Assembly (NCBI GenBank): GCA_905233745.1
Contig: CAJODA010000019.1
Coordinates: forward strand, 7,363-40,577
DNA from: an uncultured Bacteroidales bacterium
GTDB lineage: Bacteria > Bacteroidota > Bacteroidia > Bacteroidales > WCHB1-69
DNA length: 33,215 bases
Reading direction: 5' to 3'
The notes under the pieces were generated by a model that was not told the origin of the DNA, searched no databases, and saw only the letters and a list, made by a program, of their open reading frames with translations. Position numbers and translations under genes: made by a program. Each line of letters begins with the position of its first letter. The first letter of the stretch is position 1. Positions 21,169-29,597 of the stretch are shown here, piece after piece.

Positions 21169-22446
21169 ATGCGCAGACTGTCGCAACCTTTGCTGAGAAA
21201 CGGAAACCAATACCAACCTATCGGCATTGAAGAGGCCTGCGGTCTCATTGCCGAACACGGGAAAAACGCCCAAGTTAACCGGACGTTGGTAATGGCTAAT
21301 GGCAACTACTCCAATGAAGAACTGTACTTAATTCAACGTCTGTCGCGAACAGGCTTGCAAACCAATGCGATAGGCTCTTTCGACTACTATAAACGTGGAA
21401 CCTCCTATTTCATCGACAAGAACGACATCGTGCCCTTTGCCGAGCTGTTTGGTGCTGGCAAATTCTACACCTTGCTGGACCCGGAAACCGATGCCCTTTC
21501 GCAAAAGACCGCACTGGAGGTTATGAAAGCTTGCCCGGGCACACCCCGCTACGAATTCAACACTCCCGAAACGCTTCAAATCCGCGATTTCGGAAGATTC
21601 TTCAGAAGTCTGAACCATTACCTCATCCGCAACAATCTGGCAAAAGGCATCTATATTCAAGGTCTGGGCAAACAATACGAGACATATAAAACTCAGATTC
21701 TATCGGAAGACCTCGTTCCGCTATTGCGTTCCAACAACCTGACCGAAGAGAATCTCAGAGACTTTGCCGAAGATTTGTTGCGCACAGAAGCGCCGGTCTT
21801 TGTCTTATGGGAACGATTTCTCGATGAACGTGGCATCATCGAATTGGAAAACCTTTGCATGCTACTGGACATCCAAGCCAAGCCTTCGTCCGGATTCCTG
21901 AGCTTGAAAGCTGAGTTGAATTCGCAAGGTTTGTTCGACATGGGTATTTTCCCTAACGTATGTGTGGGTGGTGGGCAATTCGATGAGGGGAACCGCAAGA
22001 TGATGCATGAACTGTACGGGCAGCCTGCCCATACCGACAATCTGGACCTCCCTGCGCACATCGCCTCCTGCGCATTCAACCAATGCTACTTGTTCAATGC
22101 AACCGGAGCTGCAGTGCCGAGGGATGTGATGGATGTTGTCCATAACAGCTCCTGGAGTGTGCTGCAAACCGCATTCTGGGATGAGCACAGCCACGATTGC
22201 GACCTGCTACTGCCGGCATCCCTGCCAGAGGAGAGCCCCGGCACCTTCACCGACTCGGCCCGCGCGGCACACAGCAGCAAAGCCGACACCCCTTGTCCCC
22301 TCCCCCACGACAATGTAAAACTGCTCTCCAAATTGGGAGAACCGTTCGGATTGCCAGTTCTTGACAATAACACAGACATCTTCATGGAATATATTTCCTT
22401 CTTCCATGCAGGATGCCACAGCCAACAACGACATTTTTTCAGATAA
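21169..22446 (+). CDS. Reduced molybdopterin-oxidoreductase-like protein (no Fe-S domain)
   Basis: 425 residues. It begins LSQPLLRNGNQYQPIGIEEACGLIAEHG, which aligns with the segment that immediately follows the 4Fe-4S domain in formate dehydrogenase/NuoG-type proteins (R...PL.R.G..x...W.EA...I). Later NGNYSNEELYLIQRLSRTGLQTNAIGSFDYYKR matches the S(N)EENYLxQKFAR.xLxTNNID region, and LLLPASLPEESPGTFTDSARAAHSSKAD matches the conserved VLPAxxxxEKxGTFTNxEGRVQ segment. There is no CxxC..C cluster, no Cys/SeCys metal ligand at the usual place, and no C-terminal dinucleotide-binding domain. It may be a degenerate, structural or repurposed MoCo-fold subunit. It sits between the GldA-like gene and sppA, probably in one operon. 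Confidence 0.7.
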   Translation: MRRLSQPLLRNGNQYQPIGIEEACGLIAEHGKNAQVNRTLVMANGNYSNEELYLIQRLSRTGLQTNAIGSFDYYKRGTSYFIDKNDIVPFAELFGAGKFYTLLDPETDALSQKTALEVMKACPGTPRYEFNTPETLQIRDFGRFFRSLNHYLIRNNLAKGIYIQGLGKQYETYKTQILSEDLVPLLRSNNLTEENLRDFAEDLLRTEAPVFVLWERFLDERGIIELENLCMLLDIQAKPSSGFLSLKAELNSQGLFDMGIFPNVCVGGGQFDEGNRKMMHELYGQPAHTDNLDLPAHIASCAFNQCYLFNATGAAVPRDVMDVVHNSSWSVLQTAFWDEHSHDCDLLLPASLPEESPGTFTDSARAAHSSKADTPCPLPHDNVKLLSKLGEPFGLPVLDNNTDIFMEYISFFHAGCHSQQRHFFR

Positions 22447-22463
22447 CATAAAATTCAAAAATT

Positions 22464-24284
22464 ATGGATAACACGGAAAACACCCAATTCACACAACCTA
22501 TGCAGACACAACCTGAGACCCGCACACGCAAGTTCTGGCGTGTGGTGTTCGGCTCCATGCTAGGTTTCTTTTTCTCCACGATACTTGTTTCCATCCTTTA
22601 TATGGTGATGCTTGTCAGCATGATAGCCACGCTTTCATCCACCATGAATGAAACAACCAACATCAAGGAAAACAGTATTTTGAAGATAGATTTGAACCAA
22701 AGCATCCAAGAGCGCGTCGTGGAGAGCCCTTTTGACAAGTTCAACACCTATTATTCACAAACAGGTTTGAATGACATACTTGCCTCCATCAAGTATGCCG
22801 CCTCCGATCCGAAGGTAAAGGGCATCTTCCTCAACAACGCCATCATCTCCGCCTCGCCCGCCACGGTAAAGGAAATTCACGATGCCTTGCTCCAATTCAA
22901 GAAGAGCGGCAAGTTTATTTATGCCTACAGCAATACAATGACTCAGAACGGCTATTACCTGGCCTCCGTTGCCGACAAAATCATCCTCAACCCTGCTGGC
23001 GGATTGGATTTCAAGGGTTATGCCTTCCAAATCATGTTTTACAAAGGGCTCATTGACAAGCTGGATGTGGACGTTCAAATACTCCGTCACGGACAATTCA
23101 AGAGTGCTGTGGAGCCATACATGCTGGACAAGATGAGCCAAGCAAACCGTGAGCAGATGACCGTCCTGGCCAACACGCTGTGGGGAGTTTTCCTGAATGA
23201 CATCTCCGCTGCCCGCCACATTCCGGTCGATACGCTCAACGCCATTGCCGACAATCTGCTGTGCGCAACCCCAAAGGATGCCTTGCAACTGAAGATGGTG
23301 GACAAGCTGGGATATGCGGATGATATGGAAAAGCTGCTGAAGTCTAAAGTCAATGTGGATGAAGACGATAATCTCAACTTCGTGTCCATCAACAAATACA
23401 AAAAATCCATCAAGAACAGTTCAAAGGCTTCGGACAAGATTGCTGTAGTTTATGCGGTAGGCGAAATCAACGATGGAAAAGGAGACAACAGCCGGGGTAT
23501 CTATTCCGAGAGTTTTATCAAAGAGTTCAAAAAAGCCTATAAGGACAAAAACGTAAAAGCCATTGTGTTGAGAATCAACTCGCCCGGTGGTAGTGCTTTG
23601 GCCTCCGAGAACATCTGGCGGGAGATAGAGAATGCGAAGAAAGCCGGCAAGGTCATCGTCACCTCCATGGGTGACTATGCCGCATCCGGCGGATATTACA
23701 TAGCCTGCAACTCCAACTATATTTTCGCACAACCCAACACCCTCACCGGTTCCATCGGTGTGTTCGGCATGGTCCCCTCATTCCAGAAATTCCTCAAGAA
23801 CAAGCTGGGTGTCACCATCGACGGGGTAAAATCAAACCAGCATGCCGATTATGGAAACGGCATGCGCGCTCTGGATGCTACTGAAATGGTCGTTATCCAG
23901 AAATCCATAGAAGATATTTACAGCACTTTTATCAAACGAGTGTCCAACGGCCGCAAGATGACAGTAGCGCAAGTGGACAGCATCGGACAGGGTCGTGTGT
24001 GGGCTGGTGCCGACGCTCTCCGTATAGGACTGGTTGACAAACTGGGAACCATCGATGATGCCATTGCAAAAGCCGCAAGTTTGGCTCACATCTCCGATTA
24101 TGACCTGGTTTACTACCCCAAACAATCAGACTGGTTCACGATGATATTCGGCAATGAGGATGAAATTGAAGCTGCCCTGAAGGCCAAACTGGGTCGCCTC
24201 TATTTCACTTACGAAGGTATTGACAACATTCTCCGCCAAGAAGGCGTTCAGGCCAGAATGCCAATGGAAATATTCATTTACTAA
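22464..24284 (+). CDS. sppA: Signal peptide peptidase SppA, 67K type
   Basis: 606 residues, the full-length double-domain form. One N-terminal membrane helix (about 30-60) precedes two ClpP-like domains. The general-base Lys213 is in GQFKSAVEPY, equivalent to Lys209 of E. coli SppA. The nucleophile Ser408 is in GDYAASGGYYIA, and NSPGGSALASENIWREI precedes it. SppA degrades signal peptides left in the membrane after export. It lies 17 nt downstream of the molybdopterin-family gene and 15 nt before the steroid-reductase-like gene. I recall sppA near lpxK and punA in other Bacteroidales; here those genes are about 10 kb upstream. Confidence 0.95.
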   Translation: MDNTENTQFTQPMQTQPETRTRKFWRVVFGSMLGFFFSTILVSILYMVMLVSMIATLSSTMNETTNIKENSILKIDLNQSIQERVVESPFDKFNTYYSQTGLNDILASIKYAASDPKVKGIFLNNAIISASPATVKEIHDALLQFKKSGKFIYAYSNTMTQNGYYLASVADKIILNPAGGLDFKGYAFQIMFYKGLIDKLDVDVQILRHGQFKSAVEPYMLDKMSQANREQMTVLANTLWGVFLNDISAARHIPVDTLNAIADNLLCATPKDALQLKMVDKLGYADDMEKLLKSKVNVDEDDNLNFVSINKYKKSIKNSSKASDKIAVVYAVGEINDGKGDNSRGIYSESFIKEFKKAYKDKNVKAIVLRINSPGGSALASENIWREIENAKKAGKVIVTSMGDYAASGGYYIACNSNYIFAQPNTLTGSIGVFGMVPSFQKFLKNKLGVTIDGVKSNQHADYGNGMRALDATEMVVIQKSIEDIYSTFIKRVSNGRKMTVAQVDSIGQGRVWAGADALRIGLVDKLGTIDDAIAKAASLAHISDYDLVYYPKQSDWFTMIFGNEDEIEAALKAKLGRLYFTYEGIDNILRQEGVQARMPMEIFIY

Positions 24285-24299
24285 AACTCTTCCATCACT

Positions 24300-25109
24300 A
24301 TGAATGCTGAAATCCTCTCATCCGCTTTTTATATCTACCTATACGTAATGATTGGCATCGCTGCCATCGTTTTCATCGCCCTCTATTTTGTGGACGCAAG
24401 CTATGGCGCATTCACCAAAAAATCATGGGGCAAAGCCATCAATAACAAGGTGGCATGGTTCATCATGGAGTTTCCCATCTTTCTGGCCATGATTATCATC
24501 TGGCTCTGCTCCCCGCACCGCTTTGAGATTGTTCCCATGGTGTTCCTGCTAATCTTTGAAATCCACTATTTCCAGCGGTCTCTTATCTTCCCCTGGCTCA
24601 TCAAAGGGAAAACGAGCCGAATGTCCCTCTCGGTCATGTTCATGGGCATTGCTTTCAACATCCTCAATGCCATGATGCAGGGCTACTGGATTTTCTTCGA
24701 GTCTTTCAAATGCAACTACCACGTGCTGGGCCTCTCCTACTCTGACATCGCCTGGCTATGGTCACCCCAATTCATCATCGGCACTTGCATTTTCTTCATC
24801 GGATTCTACATCAACCTCCGCTCCGACTATATCATTCGTCATCTCCGCAAATCGGACGACGACAACAACCACTATCTTCCCAAAGGGTTCATGTTTGACT
24901 ACGTGACAAGCGCCAACTATCTGGGCGAACTTACCGAGTGGCTCGGATTCGCCATCCTGACTTGGTCACTGTCCGGACTTGTATTCTTCATCTGGACTTT
25001 TGCCAATTTGGTGCCCCGCGCTAACGCTCTCTACAAGCACTATAAAGCCGAGTTTGGATTAGAGATGGAACAGAAAAAACTGAAAAGAGTATTCCCTTTC
25101 ATCTATTAG
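24300..25109 (+). CDS. 3-oxo-5-alpha-steroid 4-dehydrogenase (5-alpha-reductase) family membrane protein
   Basis: 269 residues with six or seven membrane segments. The C-terminal third has the family signature: FDYVTSANYLGELTEWLGFAILTWSLSGLVFFIWTFANLVPRANALYKHYKAEFG, containing the ANYxGE, W.GFA and P.A...H.WY-type residues that bind NADPH in steroid 5-alpha-reductases. The middle EIHYFQRSLIFPWLIKGKTSRM is also typical. The family reduces the delta-4 bond of 3-oxo steroids using NADPH. Gut Bacteroidales enzymes of this group act on bile-acid or steroid-hormone intermediates, but the substrate here cannot be read from sequence. Polyprenol or isoprenoid reduction is an alternative. It lies between sppA and murF with 4-15 nt gaps, a housekeeping rather than catabolic context. 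Confidence 0.85.
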   Translation: MNAEILSSAFYIYLYVMIGIAAIVFIALYFVDASYGAFTKKSWGKAINNKVAWFIMEFPIFLAMIIIWLCSPHRFEIVPMVFLLIFEIHYFQRSLIFPWLIKGKTSRMSLSVMFMGIAFNILNAMMQGYWIFFESFKCNYHVLGLSYSDIAWLWSPQFIIGTCIFFIGFYINLRSDYIIRHLRKSDDDNNHYLPKGFMFDYVTSANYLGELTEWLGFAILTWSLSGLVFFIWTFANLVPRANALYKHYKAEFGLEMEQKKLKRVFPFIY

Positions 25110-25113
25110 TGGC

Positions 25114-26364
25114 ATGGAAAAACTATACGATCTTTATCTGAAACATCCGCAAATCTGCACAGACACACGGAACATCATCCCTGACACTCTTTTTTTCTGT
25201 CTGAAGGGAGAACATTTCGATGGGAACCAATTCGCGGCGGCAGCCCTTGAACAAGGTGCAGCCTATGTTATTACGGAGAACACAGCACTGGCCGGTAACC
25301 CACACTGCATTGTGGTTCCTGACAGTCTGCAAACGCTTCAGCAATTGGCAGCCTATCATCGGCAGCAACTCAAGATTCCTGTCATCGGAATTACGGGCAC
25401 CAACGGCAAAACCACCACCAAAGAGCTGGTGGCCGCCGTACTGTCACGAGCGTTCCGTACCGCATACACGAAAGGCAATCTGAACAACCACATCGGCGTA
25501 CCGCTTACACTACTGTCGATAACCGACTCTGACGAGATTGCCATTGTGGAGATGGGAGCCAACCATCCCGGAGAAATCGAGTTTTTATGCAACATCGCCC
25601 GTCCCGGTTTCGGACTTGTCACCAACGTCGGAAAGGCACACATTGAAGGCTTTGGCTCTGAAGCGGAAATTGTCCACACCAAAAAAGCCCTATACCGCTC
25701 AGTCATGCGCGATAACGGCACTTTATTCGTCAACATCAACGACAGCAAATTGCGTGATGGCTTGAATTATGACAAGGTCATATTTTACGCACAGGGCGGC
25801 GAGGAGAACATCCTGGGGATGTCTCCTTACCTGCACATACGGGTTGCCGGACGCGAGGTGGACACGCATCTTACCGGCAGCTATAATATCTACAACTTTC
25901 TGGCCGCAGCAGCCGTCGGACACCATTTCGGCGTTCCCGATGAGCAAATCGCAGAAGCTTTGAGTCAATACACCCCCTCCAATCATCGGTCCCAAATTAA
26001 CGAAATCGGCACCAACACGGTGATTTCCGACTACTACAATGCCAACCCGACAAGCATGGAGGCCGCCTTGCGAAACCTTTCCAAACTGGACCATCCCCAT
26101 AAAATCGCCATTTTGGGTGACATGCGCGAATTGGGTCCTATCAGCCAAGAGGAACACCGTCGTATCATTCACCTCTGCGAAGAGCTTGGAATCGATGCTC
26201 TATATGTCGGACCAGAGTTCTGTGCCCAGAAAGCGGAGCACTGCTATCCTGACGTTCATGCACTGAACCAGGTGCTGGCGGAGAATCCCATCACCGGGGC
26301 CATGGTTCTGGTGAAAGGATCCAACAGCATCCATTTGGACAAACTGAGCTCCATACTGTCATGA
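25114..26364 (+). CDS. murF: UDP-N-acetylmuramoyl-tripeptide--D-alanyl-D-alanine ligase
   Basis: 416 residues. An N-terminal UDP-MurNAc-binding domain (TDTRNIIPDTLFFCLKGEHFDGNQFAAAALEQGA) is followed by the ATP-binding GITGTNGKTTTKE (92-104), KGNLNNHIGVPLTLL, IVEMGANHPGEI and TNVGKAHIEGFGS. A Mur ligase C-terminal domain follows, with ISDYYNANPTSMEAALRNL, GDMRELG and VLVKGSNSIHLD. These are canonical MurF motifs (YNANPxSM and MGANHxGEI). The enzyme adds D-Ala-D-Ala to the UDP-MurNAc-tripeptide in the cytoplasm. The gene overlaps anmK by 4 nt, so peptidoglycan synthesis and recycling are translationally linked. Confidence 0.96.
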   Translation: MEKLYDLYLKHPQICTDTRNIIPDTLFFCLKGEHFDGNQFAAAALEQGAAYVITENTALAGNPHCIVVPDSLQTLQQLAAYHRQQLKIPVIGITGTNGKTTTKELVAAVLSRAFRTAYTKGNLNNHIGVPLTLLSITDSDEIAIVEMGANHPGEIEFLCNIARPGFGLVTNVGKAHIEGFGSEAEIVHTKKALYRSVMRDNGTLFVNINDSKLRDGLNYDKVIFYAQGGEENILGMSPYLHIRVAGREVDTHLTGSYNIYNFLAAAAVGHHFGVPDEQIAEALSQYTPSNHRSQINEIGTNTVISDYYNANPTSMEAALRNLSKLDHPHKIAILGDMRELGPISQEEHRRIIHLCEELGIDALYVGPEFCAQKAEHCYPDVHALNQVLAENPITGAMVLVKGSNSIHLDKLSSILS

Positions 26365-27425
26365 GCAAAGAGTACCGCTACGGCATAGGTGTCATGTCGG
26401 GCACATCCTTGGATGGCATCGACTTGGCTTGGTGCTCTTTCGAGCAAACTGCCAGCGGTTGGCGCCACCAGATTGAGCGCGCCTGCACAGTCCCGTATGA
26501 GCCTGCCTTTCGCAAGAAACTATCCCGGGCCACAAGCCTCACTGCACTGGAATATGCACAACTGGACGTGGACTTGGGAAAACTGATAGCACAGCACATC
26601 AACAGGCGACTCGATTCGGGAATAAAACCCGACTTCATTGCCTCTCATGGCCACACGGTCTTCCATCAACCCGAAAAGGGACTCACCACGCAGATAGGCA
26701 GTGGCGCAGTCATAGCTGCTCACACCGGCATTACTACCGTATGCGACTTCCGTACCGTTGACGTGGCCTTGGGTGGACAAGGCGCTCCTCTGGTGCCTGC
26801 CGGCGACGAACTGCTTTTCGGGCAATACGGCGCATGCCTTAACCTGGGCGGGTTCTCCAACATCTCCTTCCGGCAGGGCGGGACTCGCGTGGCTTTTGAC
26901 ACTGCCCCCTGCAACATGGCTTTGAATCATCTGGCTTCGAAAGTCGGGCAATCCTACGACCACAACGGCGCGATGGCACGCGCGGGGAAAATCATCCCCG
27001 GACTGCTGGAAGAATTGGACCGTCTGCAATATTATCGGCTACCGGCGCCAAAGTCACTCGGAAAAGAGTGGTTCGAGACGACATTCCTACCCCTGTTGCA
27101 AAAACATGAAGCCAGCAACACCATACCCGACCTGCTGCACACAACAACACTGCACATTGCCCGTCAAATTGCCGCCACCATACCCGCAGGCACGGAAACC
27201 CTGCTGGCCACCGGCGGCGGTGCACTCAACGGCTTTCTCATCGAAGCCCTACGCAAAGAGTGGAGCGGCAGCATAACCATCCCCGACTCCCAGACCGTGA
27301 AATTCAAAGAAGCCCTGATTTTTGCCTTCCTCGGAATGCTTAGACTCCAAGGCGAAAAAAATTGTATGAAAAGCGTAACTGGCGCTAAATGTGACAACTG
27401 CGGGGGCGCTGTTTATTTTGTTTAA
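26361..27425 (+). CDS. anmK: Anhydro-N-acetylmuramic acid kinase
   Basis: 354 residues. GVMSGTSLDGIDLAWC at 10-25 is the phosphate-binding signature of AnmK. ASHGHTVFHQP, QIGSGAVIAAHTGITTVCDFRTVDVALGGQGAPLVPAGDELLF, LNLGGFSNIS and FDTAPCNMALNHLA follow, and ATGGGALNGFLIEAL lies near the C-terminus. AnmK opens and phosphorylates 1,6-anhydro-MurNAc to MurNAc-6-phosphate during cell-wall recycling. The start codon lies within the murF end (ATGA overlap). The C-terminal CMKSVTGAKCDNCGGAVYF has three Cys, including a C-x2-C pair, slightly unusual but in line with Bacteroidota homologues that end SxTGA..DxxGG. The next gene has its own promoter. Confidence 0.95.
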   Translation: MSKEYRYGIGVMSGTSLDGIDLAWCSFEQTASGWRHQIERACTVPYEPAFRKKLSRATSLTALEYAQLDVDLGKLIAQHINRRLDSGIKPDFIASHGHTVFHQPEKGLTTQIGSGAVIAAHTGITTVCDFRTVDVALGGQGAPLVPAGDELLFGQYGACLNLGGFSNISFRQGGTRVAFDTAPCNMALNHLASKVGQSYDHNGAMARAGKIIPGLLEELDRLQYYRLPAPKSLGKEWFETTFLPLLQKHEASNTIPDLLHTTTLHIARQIAATIPAGTETLLATGGGALNGFLIEALRKEWSGSITIPDSQTVKFKEALIFAFLGMLRLQGEKNCMKSVTGAKCDNCGGAVYFV

Positions 27426-27462
27426 AAAAGTTAATCCATAAAATTATTTTTTAGGAAAAACC

Positions 27463-27495
27463 GTTGTGCTATGTATAAAAAAAATAGTACTTTTG
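27463..27495 (+). promoter_or_regulatory. Promoter of the TonB gene
   Basis: GTTG (27463-27466) and TACTTTTG (27488-27495) are separated by 21 bp. The ATG is 45 bp downstream of the -7 box. The rest of the 27426-27540 gap shows no other element. Confidence 0.6.
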
Positions 27496-27540
27496 CGGTG
27501 CGTAAAGTAGACTTAAAAATAACCTATAATAATCATAATT

Positions 27541-28227
27541 ATGATCGCAAAGAAAACCGACAAAGGAAATCTGGAAAACAAGAGGATGTTGTTCCTCCTG
27601 TTGGGTTTCGTAGTTGTTTTGGGACTGGTATATGCCGGCTTTGAATTGTTTGCCAGTGAGGACAAGGCTCCCGCATTCGTTCCGACAGAGGACGACTTCA
27701 TTGAAGTGAAAGACGAGGATGTCGTTGCCACTGACCAAACCCCTCCCCCACCACCAGAGCCGCAACAGCAACAACAAGCCGTTGTGCTGAACATCGTGGA
27801 AGACAACATCAAGGTGAGCACGGATTTTGACTTCGGTCAGGATGTGTTTGAAGATGATGTTGTTGAAGAATTAAACGATGACATTGCTGTGGTTGAGGAT
27901 GAGTCCGATGTTACACCTCCCGTGTACTTCACAGAAGAGATGCCTGAATATCCTGGCGGTATGGAAGCCCTGAACTCCTTCCTTTCCAGAGAAATCCAGT
28001 ATCCTGAGGTGGCCCGTAACAATGGCATCACCGGTACGGTGCTTATTGAGTTCGTGGTTGAAAGAGACGGCCGCGTGAGTAACGCCAAAGTCAAGGTGCC
28101 TTTGTATCCCGACTGCGACAAGGAGGCCGTGCGCGGTATCATGGCTATGCCGAAATGGAAACCCGGCAAGAACATGGGCAAACCTGTCCGCTGCTTCTAC
28201 CAGGTCCCCGTCACCTTCAGAATGTAA
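27541..28227 (+). CDS. Energy transducer TonB
   Basis: 228 residues with the three-part TonB layout. A single N-terminal membrane helix (about 17-38, LFLLLGFVVVLGLVYAGFELF) comes first. A short periplasmic linker follows, with a Pro run (TPPPPPEPQQQQQ, 65-77) and an acidic stretch. The C-terminal TonB domain spans about 130-228 (PEYPGGMEALNSFLSREIQYPEVARNNGITGTVLIEFVVERDGRVSNAKV, then KWKPGKNMGKPVRCFYQVPVTFRM). The PxYPGG and YPxxAxxxxIxGxVxxxFxVxxDG motifs are those of Bacteroidota TonB/M56-linked proteins. It couples inner-membrane proton motive force to outer-membrane receptors. The linker is short, and no ExbB/ExbD genes are adjacent. It stands alone between its own promoter and a strong terminator. 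Confidence 0.93.
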   Translation: MIAKKTDKGNLENKRMLFLLLGFVVVLGLVYAGFELFASEDKAPAFVPTEDDFIEVKDEDVVATDQTPPPPPEPQQQQQAVVLNIVEDNIKVSTDFDFGQDVFEDDVVEELNDDIAVVEDESDVTPPVYFTEEMPEYPGGMEALNSFLSREIQYPEVARNNGITGTVLIEFVVERDGRVSNAKVKVPLYPDCDKEAVRGIMAMPKWKPGKNMGKPVRCFYQVPVTFRM

Positions 28228-28246
28228 TTTCTTTTGCCAGACAACA

Positions 28247-28279
28247 AAAAAAAGAGGCTGAAAAACAGCCTCTTTTTTT
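28247..28279. terminator. Bidirectional intrinsic terminator
   Basis: AAAGAGGCTG (28251-28260) pairs perfectly with CAGCCTCTTT (28266-28275) around an AAAAA loop, and the A and T runs on each side extend the stem. On the plus strand it ends the TonB transcript, and on the minus strand that of the MbnP-like gene, whose stop is at 28306. Confidence 0.88.
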
Positions 28280-28305
28280 GTTTATTCATGTTTGGAACCT
28301 GAACG

Positions 28306-29055
28306 CTACCGAACCGTGAACACATCCTGCCCGTTGGACCTCAACACCGATTGGGCATCGGCATTCTGCATAATGCTGCCCCCATACACATTAAAATCAA
28401 AAAGATTTGGTGAACAGAACCAACGGTTGATATCCATATCCAGCTTGATTTCCAGTGTCTCTTCTTTCATAATCACCGCATTTGCCAAAGGTAAAGTGAC
28501 GGTGAACGAGTTTTCAATAGTGTCACCCGCAGAGGTCAGCACACGACCCGAATGCAGGTTAAAGGGGCTGGCAAGGCCGTTTTCCGCAATCCAACGCCCA
28601 TTAATCTTCATGTAGTGATATCCGCCGCCCAAGGTGGCCGGCCAGCTCATGTTGTTCTCCGGAGCATCCGTATAGCTATGGGAAACATTCAGCTCCGGCG
28701 CCAGCCCGAACACGAAGGTGATGGCCGTGTATGCTCCTGCGGGAAACGCCTCTTCCGGGCACCATATCAGCGTATGCGGAAGGTCAGCATCCACATAATG
28801 GGCGGACTTGTCAGAACGCACTGCATACTGTGCTCCATCTGCCGCAGTCAACACAACATTGGAGATAAAATACTGTGCCTCCGTAACCTCATAACGATTG
28901 CCGGCGGCATTCTGATACAGCAAGGTATCCTGCAGCAGCTCACTCCCATCAACCGAAAAAGAGAAAGCAAACCTGACCTTTCCGGTCGGGTGGTGGCATG
29001 ACGTCATCATGACGACCGCCATCACAAAAAACAAAATGAATCTTCTACCACTCAT
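28306..29055 (-). CDS. MbnP-like lipoprotein (putative copper-binding family)
   Basis: 249 residues from the ATG at 29055, chosen because GGAGG lies nine bases upstream; the frame opens at a TTG at 29061. A lipoprotein signal ends VVMMTSC, with Cys at about residue 20. The mature protein has VRFAFSFSVDGSELL, YEVTEAQYFISNVVLTAADG, FVFGLAPELNVSHSYTDAPENNMSW, GGGYHYMKINGRW and FNLHSG. These match the MbnP family, in which the YxV..xxYxxSNV and GYH.MKxxG elements are conserved. MbnP partners a di-haem MbnH peroxidase in copper-related systems, but no MbnH gene is in the window. It overlaps the DUF4468 gene by 11 nt and ends at the 28247-28279 terminator. Confidence 0.78.
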   Translation of the reverse strand: MSGRRFILFFVMAVVMMTSCHHPTGKVRFAFSFSVDGSELLQDTLLYQNAAGNRYEVTEAQYFISNVVLTAADGAQYAVRSDKSAHYVDADLPHTLIWCPEEAFPAGAYTAITFVFGLAPELNVSHSYTDAPENNMSWPATLGGGYHYMKINGRWIAENGLASPFNLHSGRVLTSAGDTIENSFTVTLPLANAVIMKEETLEIKLDMDINRWFCSPNLFDFNVYGGSIMQNADAQSVLRSNGQDVFTVR

Positions 29056-29596
29056 CTTCAAAAACCTCCGGCGGCAACATTCCCTCCTCCAGAGAATTGA
29101 TCAGCTCCTTGATCTGGCTGTCAATTTGTGTCAGCCACTCGTATTGGGAGGGAGACCAATAGGGACTATCCGTTTTGAACCAGTTCTCAATTGGCGCAGC
29201 GGAAGCGGCCTTCTCGTTGAAATTGGTGATAGTATAACGATAGCGACCGTCTCTGCACTCCAGCTTGAAGTTGTAATACACTATGTTCTTGGGAAGCATC
29301 GTGCCATCTTTCTGTTTGGAGAAGATACGCACACTGGAACGCATGAGGATCGAGCCCTTATCGGCATCGCTGTTCTTAATCACCTCTGACGTATTCTTGT
29401 AATACTTCTTCACCCAAACCATGGCTCTCTCGTAAAGTTCCTTTGTGGTGCCCTCCTGCTTCACCACATCCTGATAGGTCACCAGGTTGGTGCGCTCGTC
29501 GATGGGGAGATCGGGAACGGGAAGTTTGGAGGGTTTCTGCGCGTTGGCACACAACATCACAAAAGCTGCGGCAATCAATAGGGCAATCTTCTTCAT
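29045..29596 (-). CDS. Exported DUF4468-like protein (TBP-like fold)
   Basis: 183 residues with a signal peptide (1-19, MLCANA|Q). The mature part VTYQDVVKQEGTTKELYERAMVWVKKYYKN, VIKNSDADKGSILMRSSVRI and YYNFKLECRDGRYRYTITNF matches the DUF4468 (TBP-like fold) family: a Y.xVxxxxG.sKxELYxRA..W, a D...g.I.g.., and a final xxxxxKDGRYRYxx.d strand. Members are found mostly in Bacteroidota, are presumed periplasmic, and have no known function. It lies 1 nt after dihydrofolate reductase and overlaps the MbnP-like gene, so the three form a tight minus-strand operon. Confidence 0.85.
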   Translation of the reverse strand: MKKIALLIAAAFVMLCANAQKPSKLPVPDLPIDERTNLVTYQDVVKQEGTTKELYERAMVWVKKYYKNTSEVIKNSDADKGSILMRSSVRIFSKQKDGTMLPKNIVYYNFKLECRDGRYRYTITNFNEKAASAAPIENWFKTDSPYWSPSQYEWLTQIDSQIKELINSLEEGMLPPEVFEDEW

Positions 29597-29597
29597 C

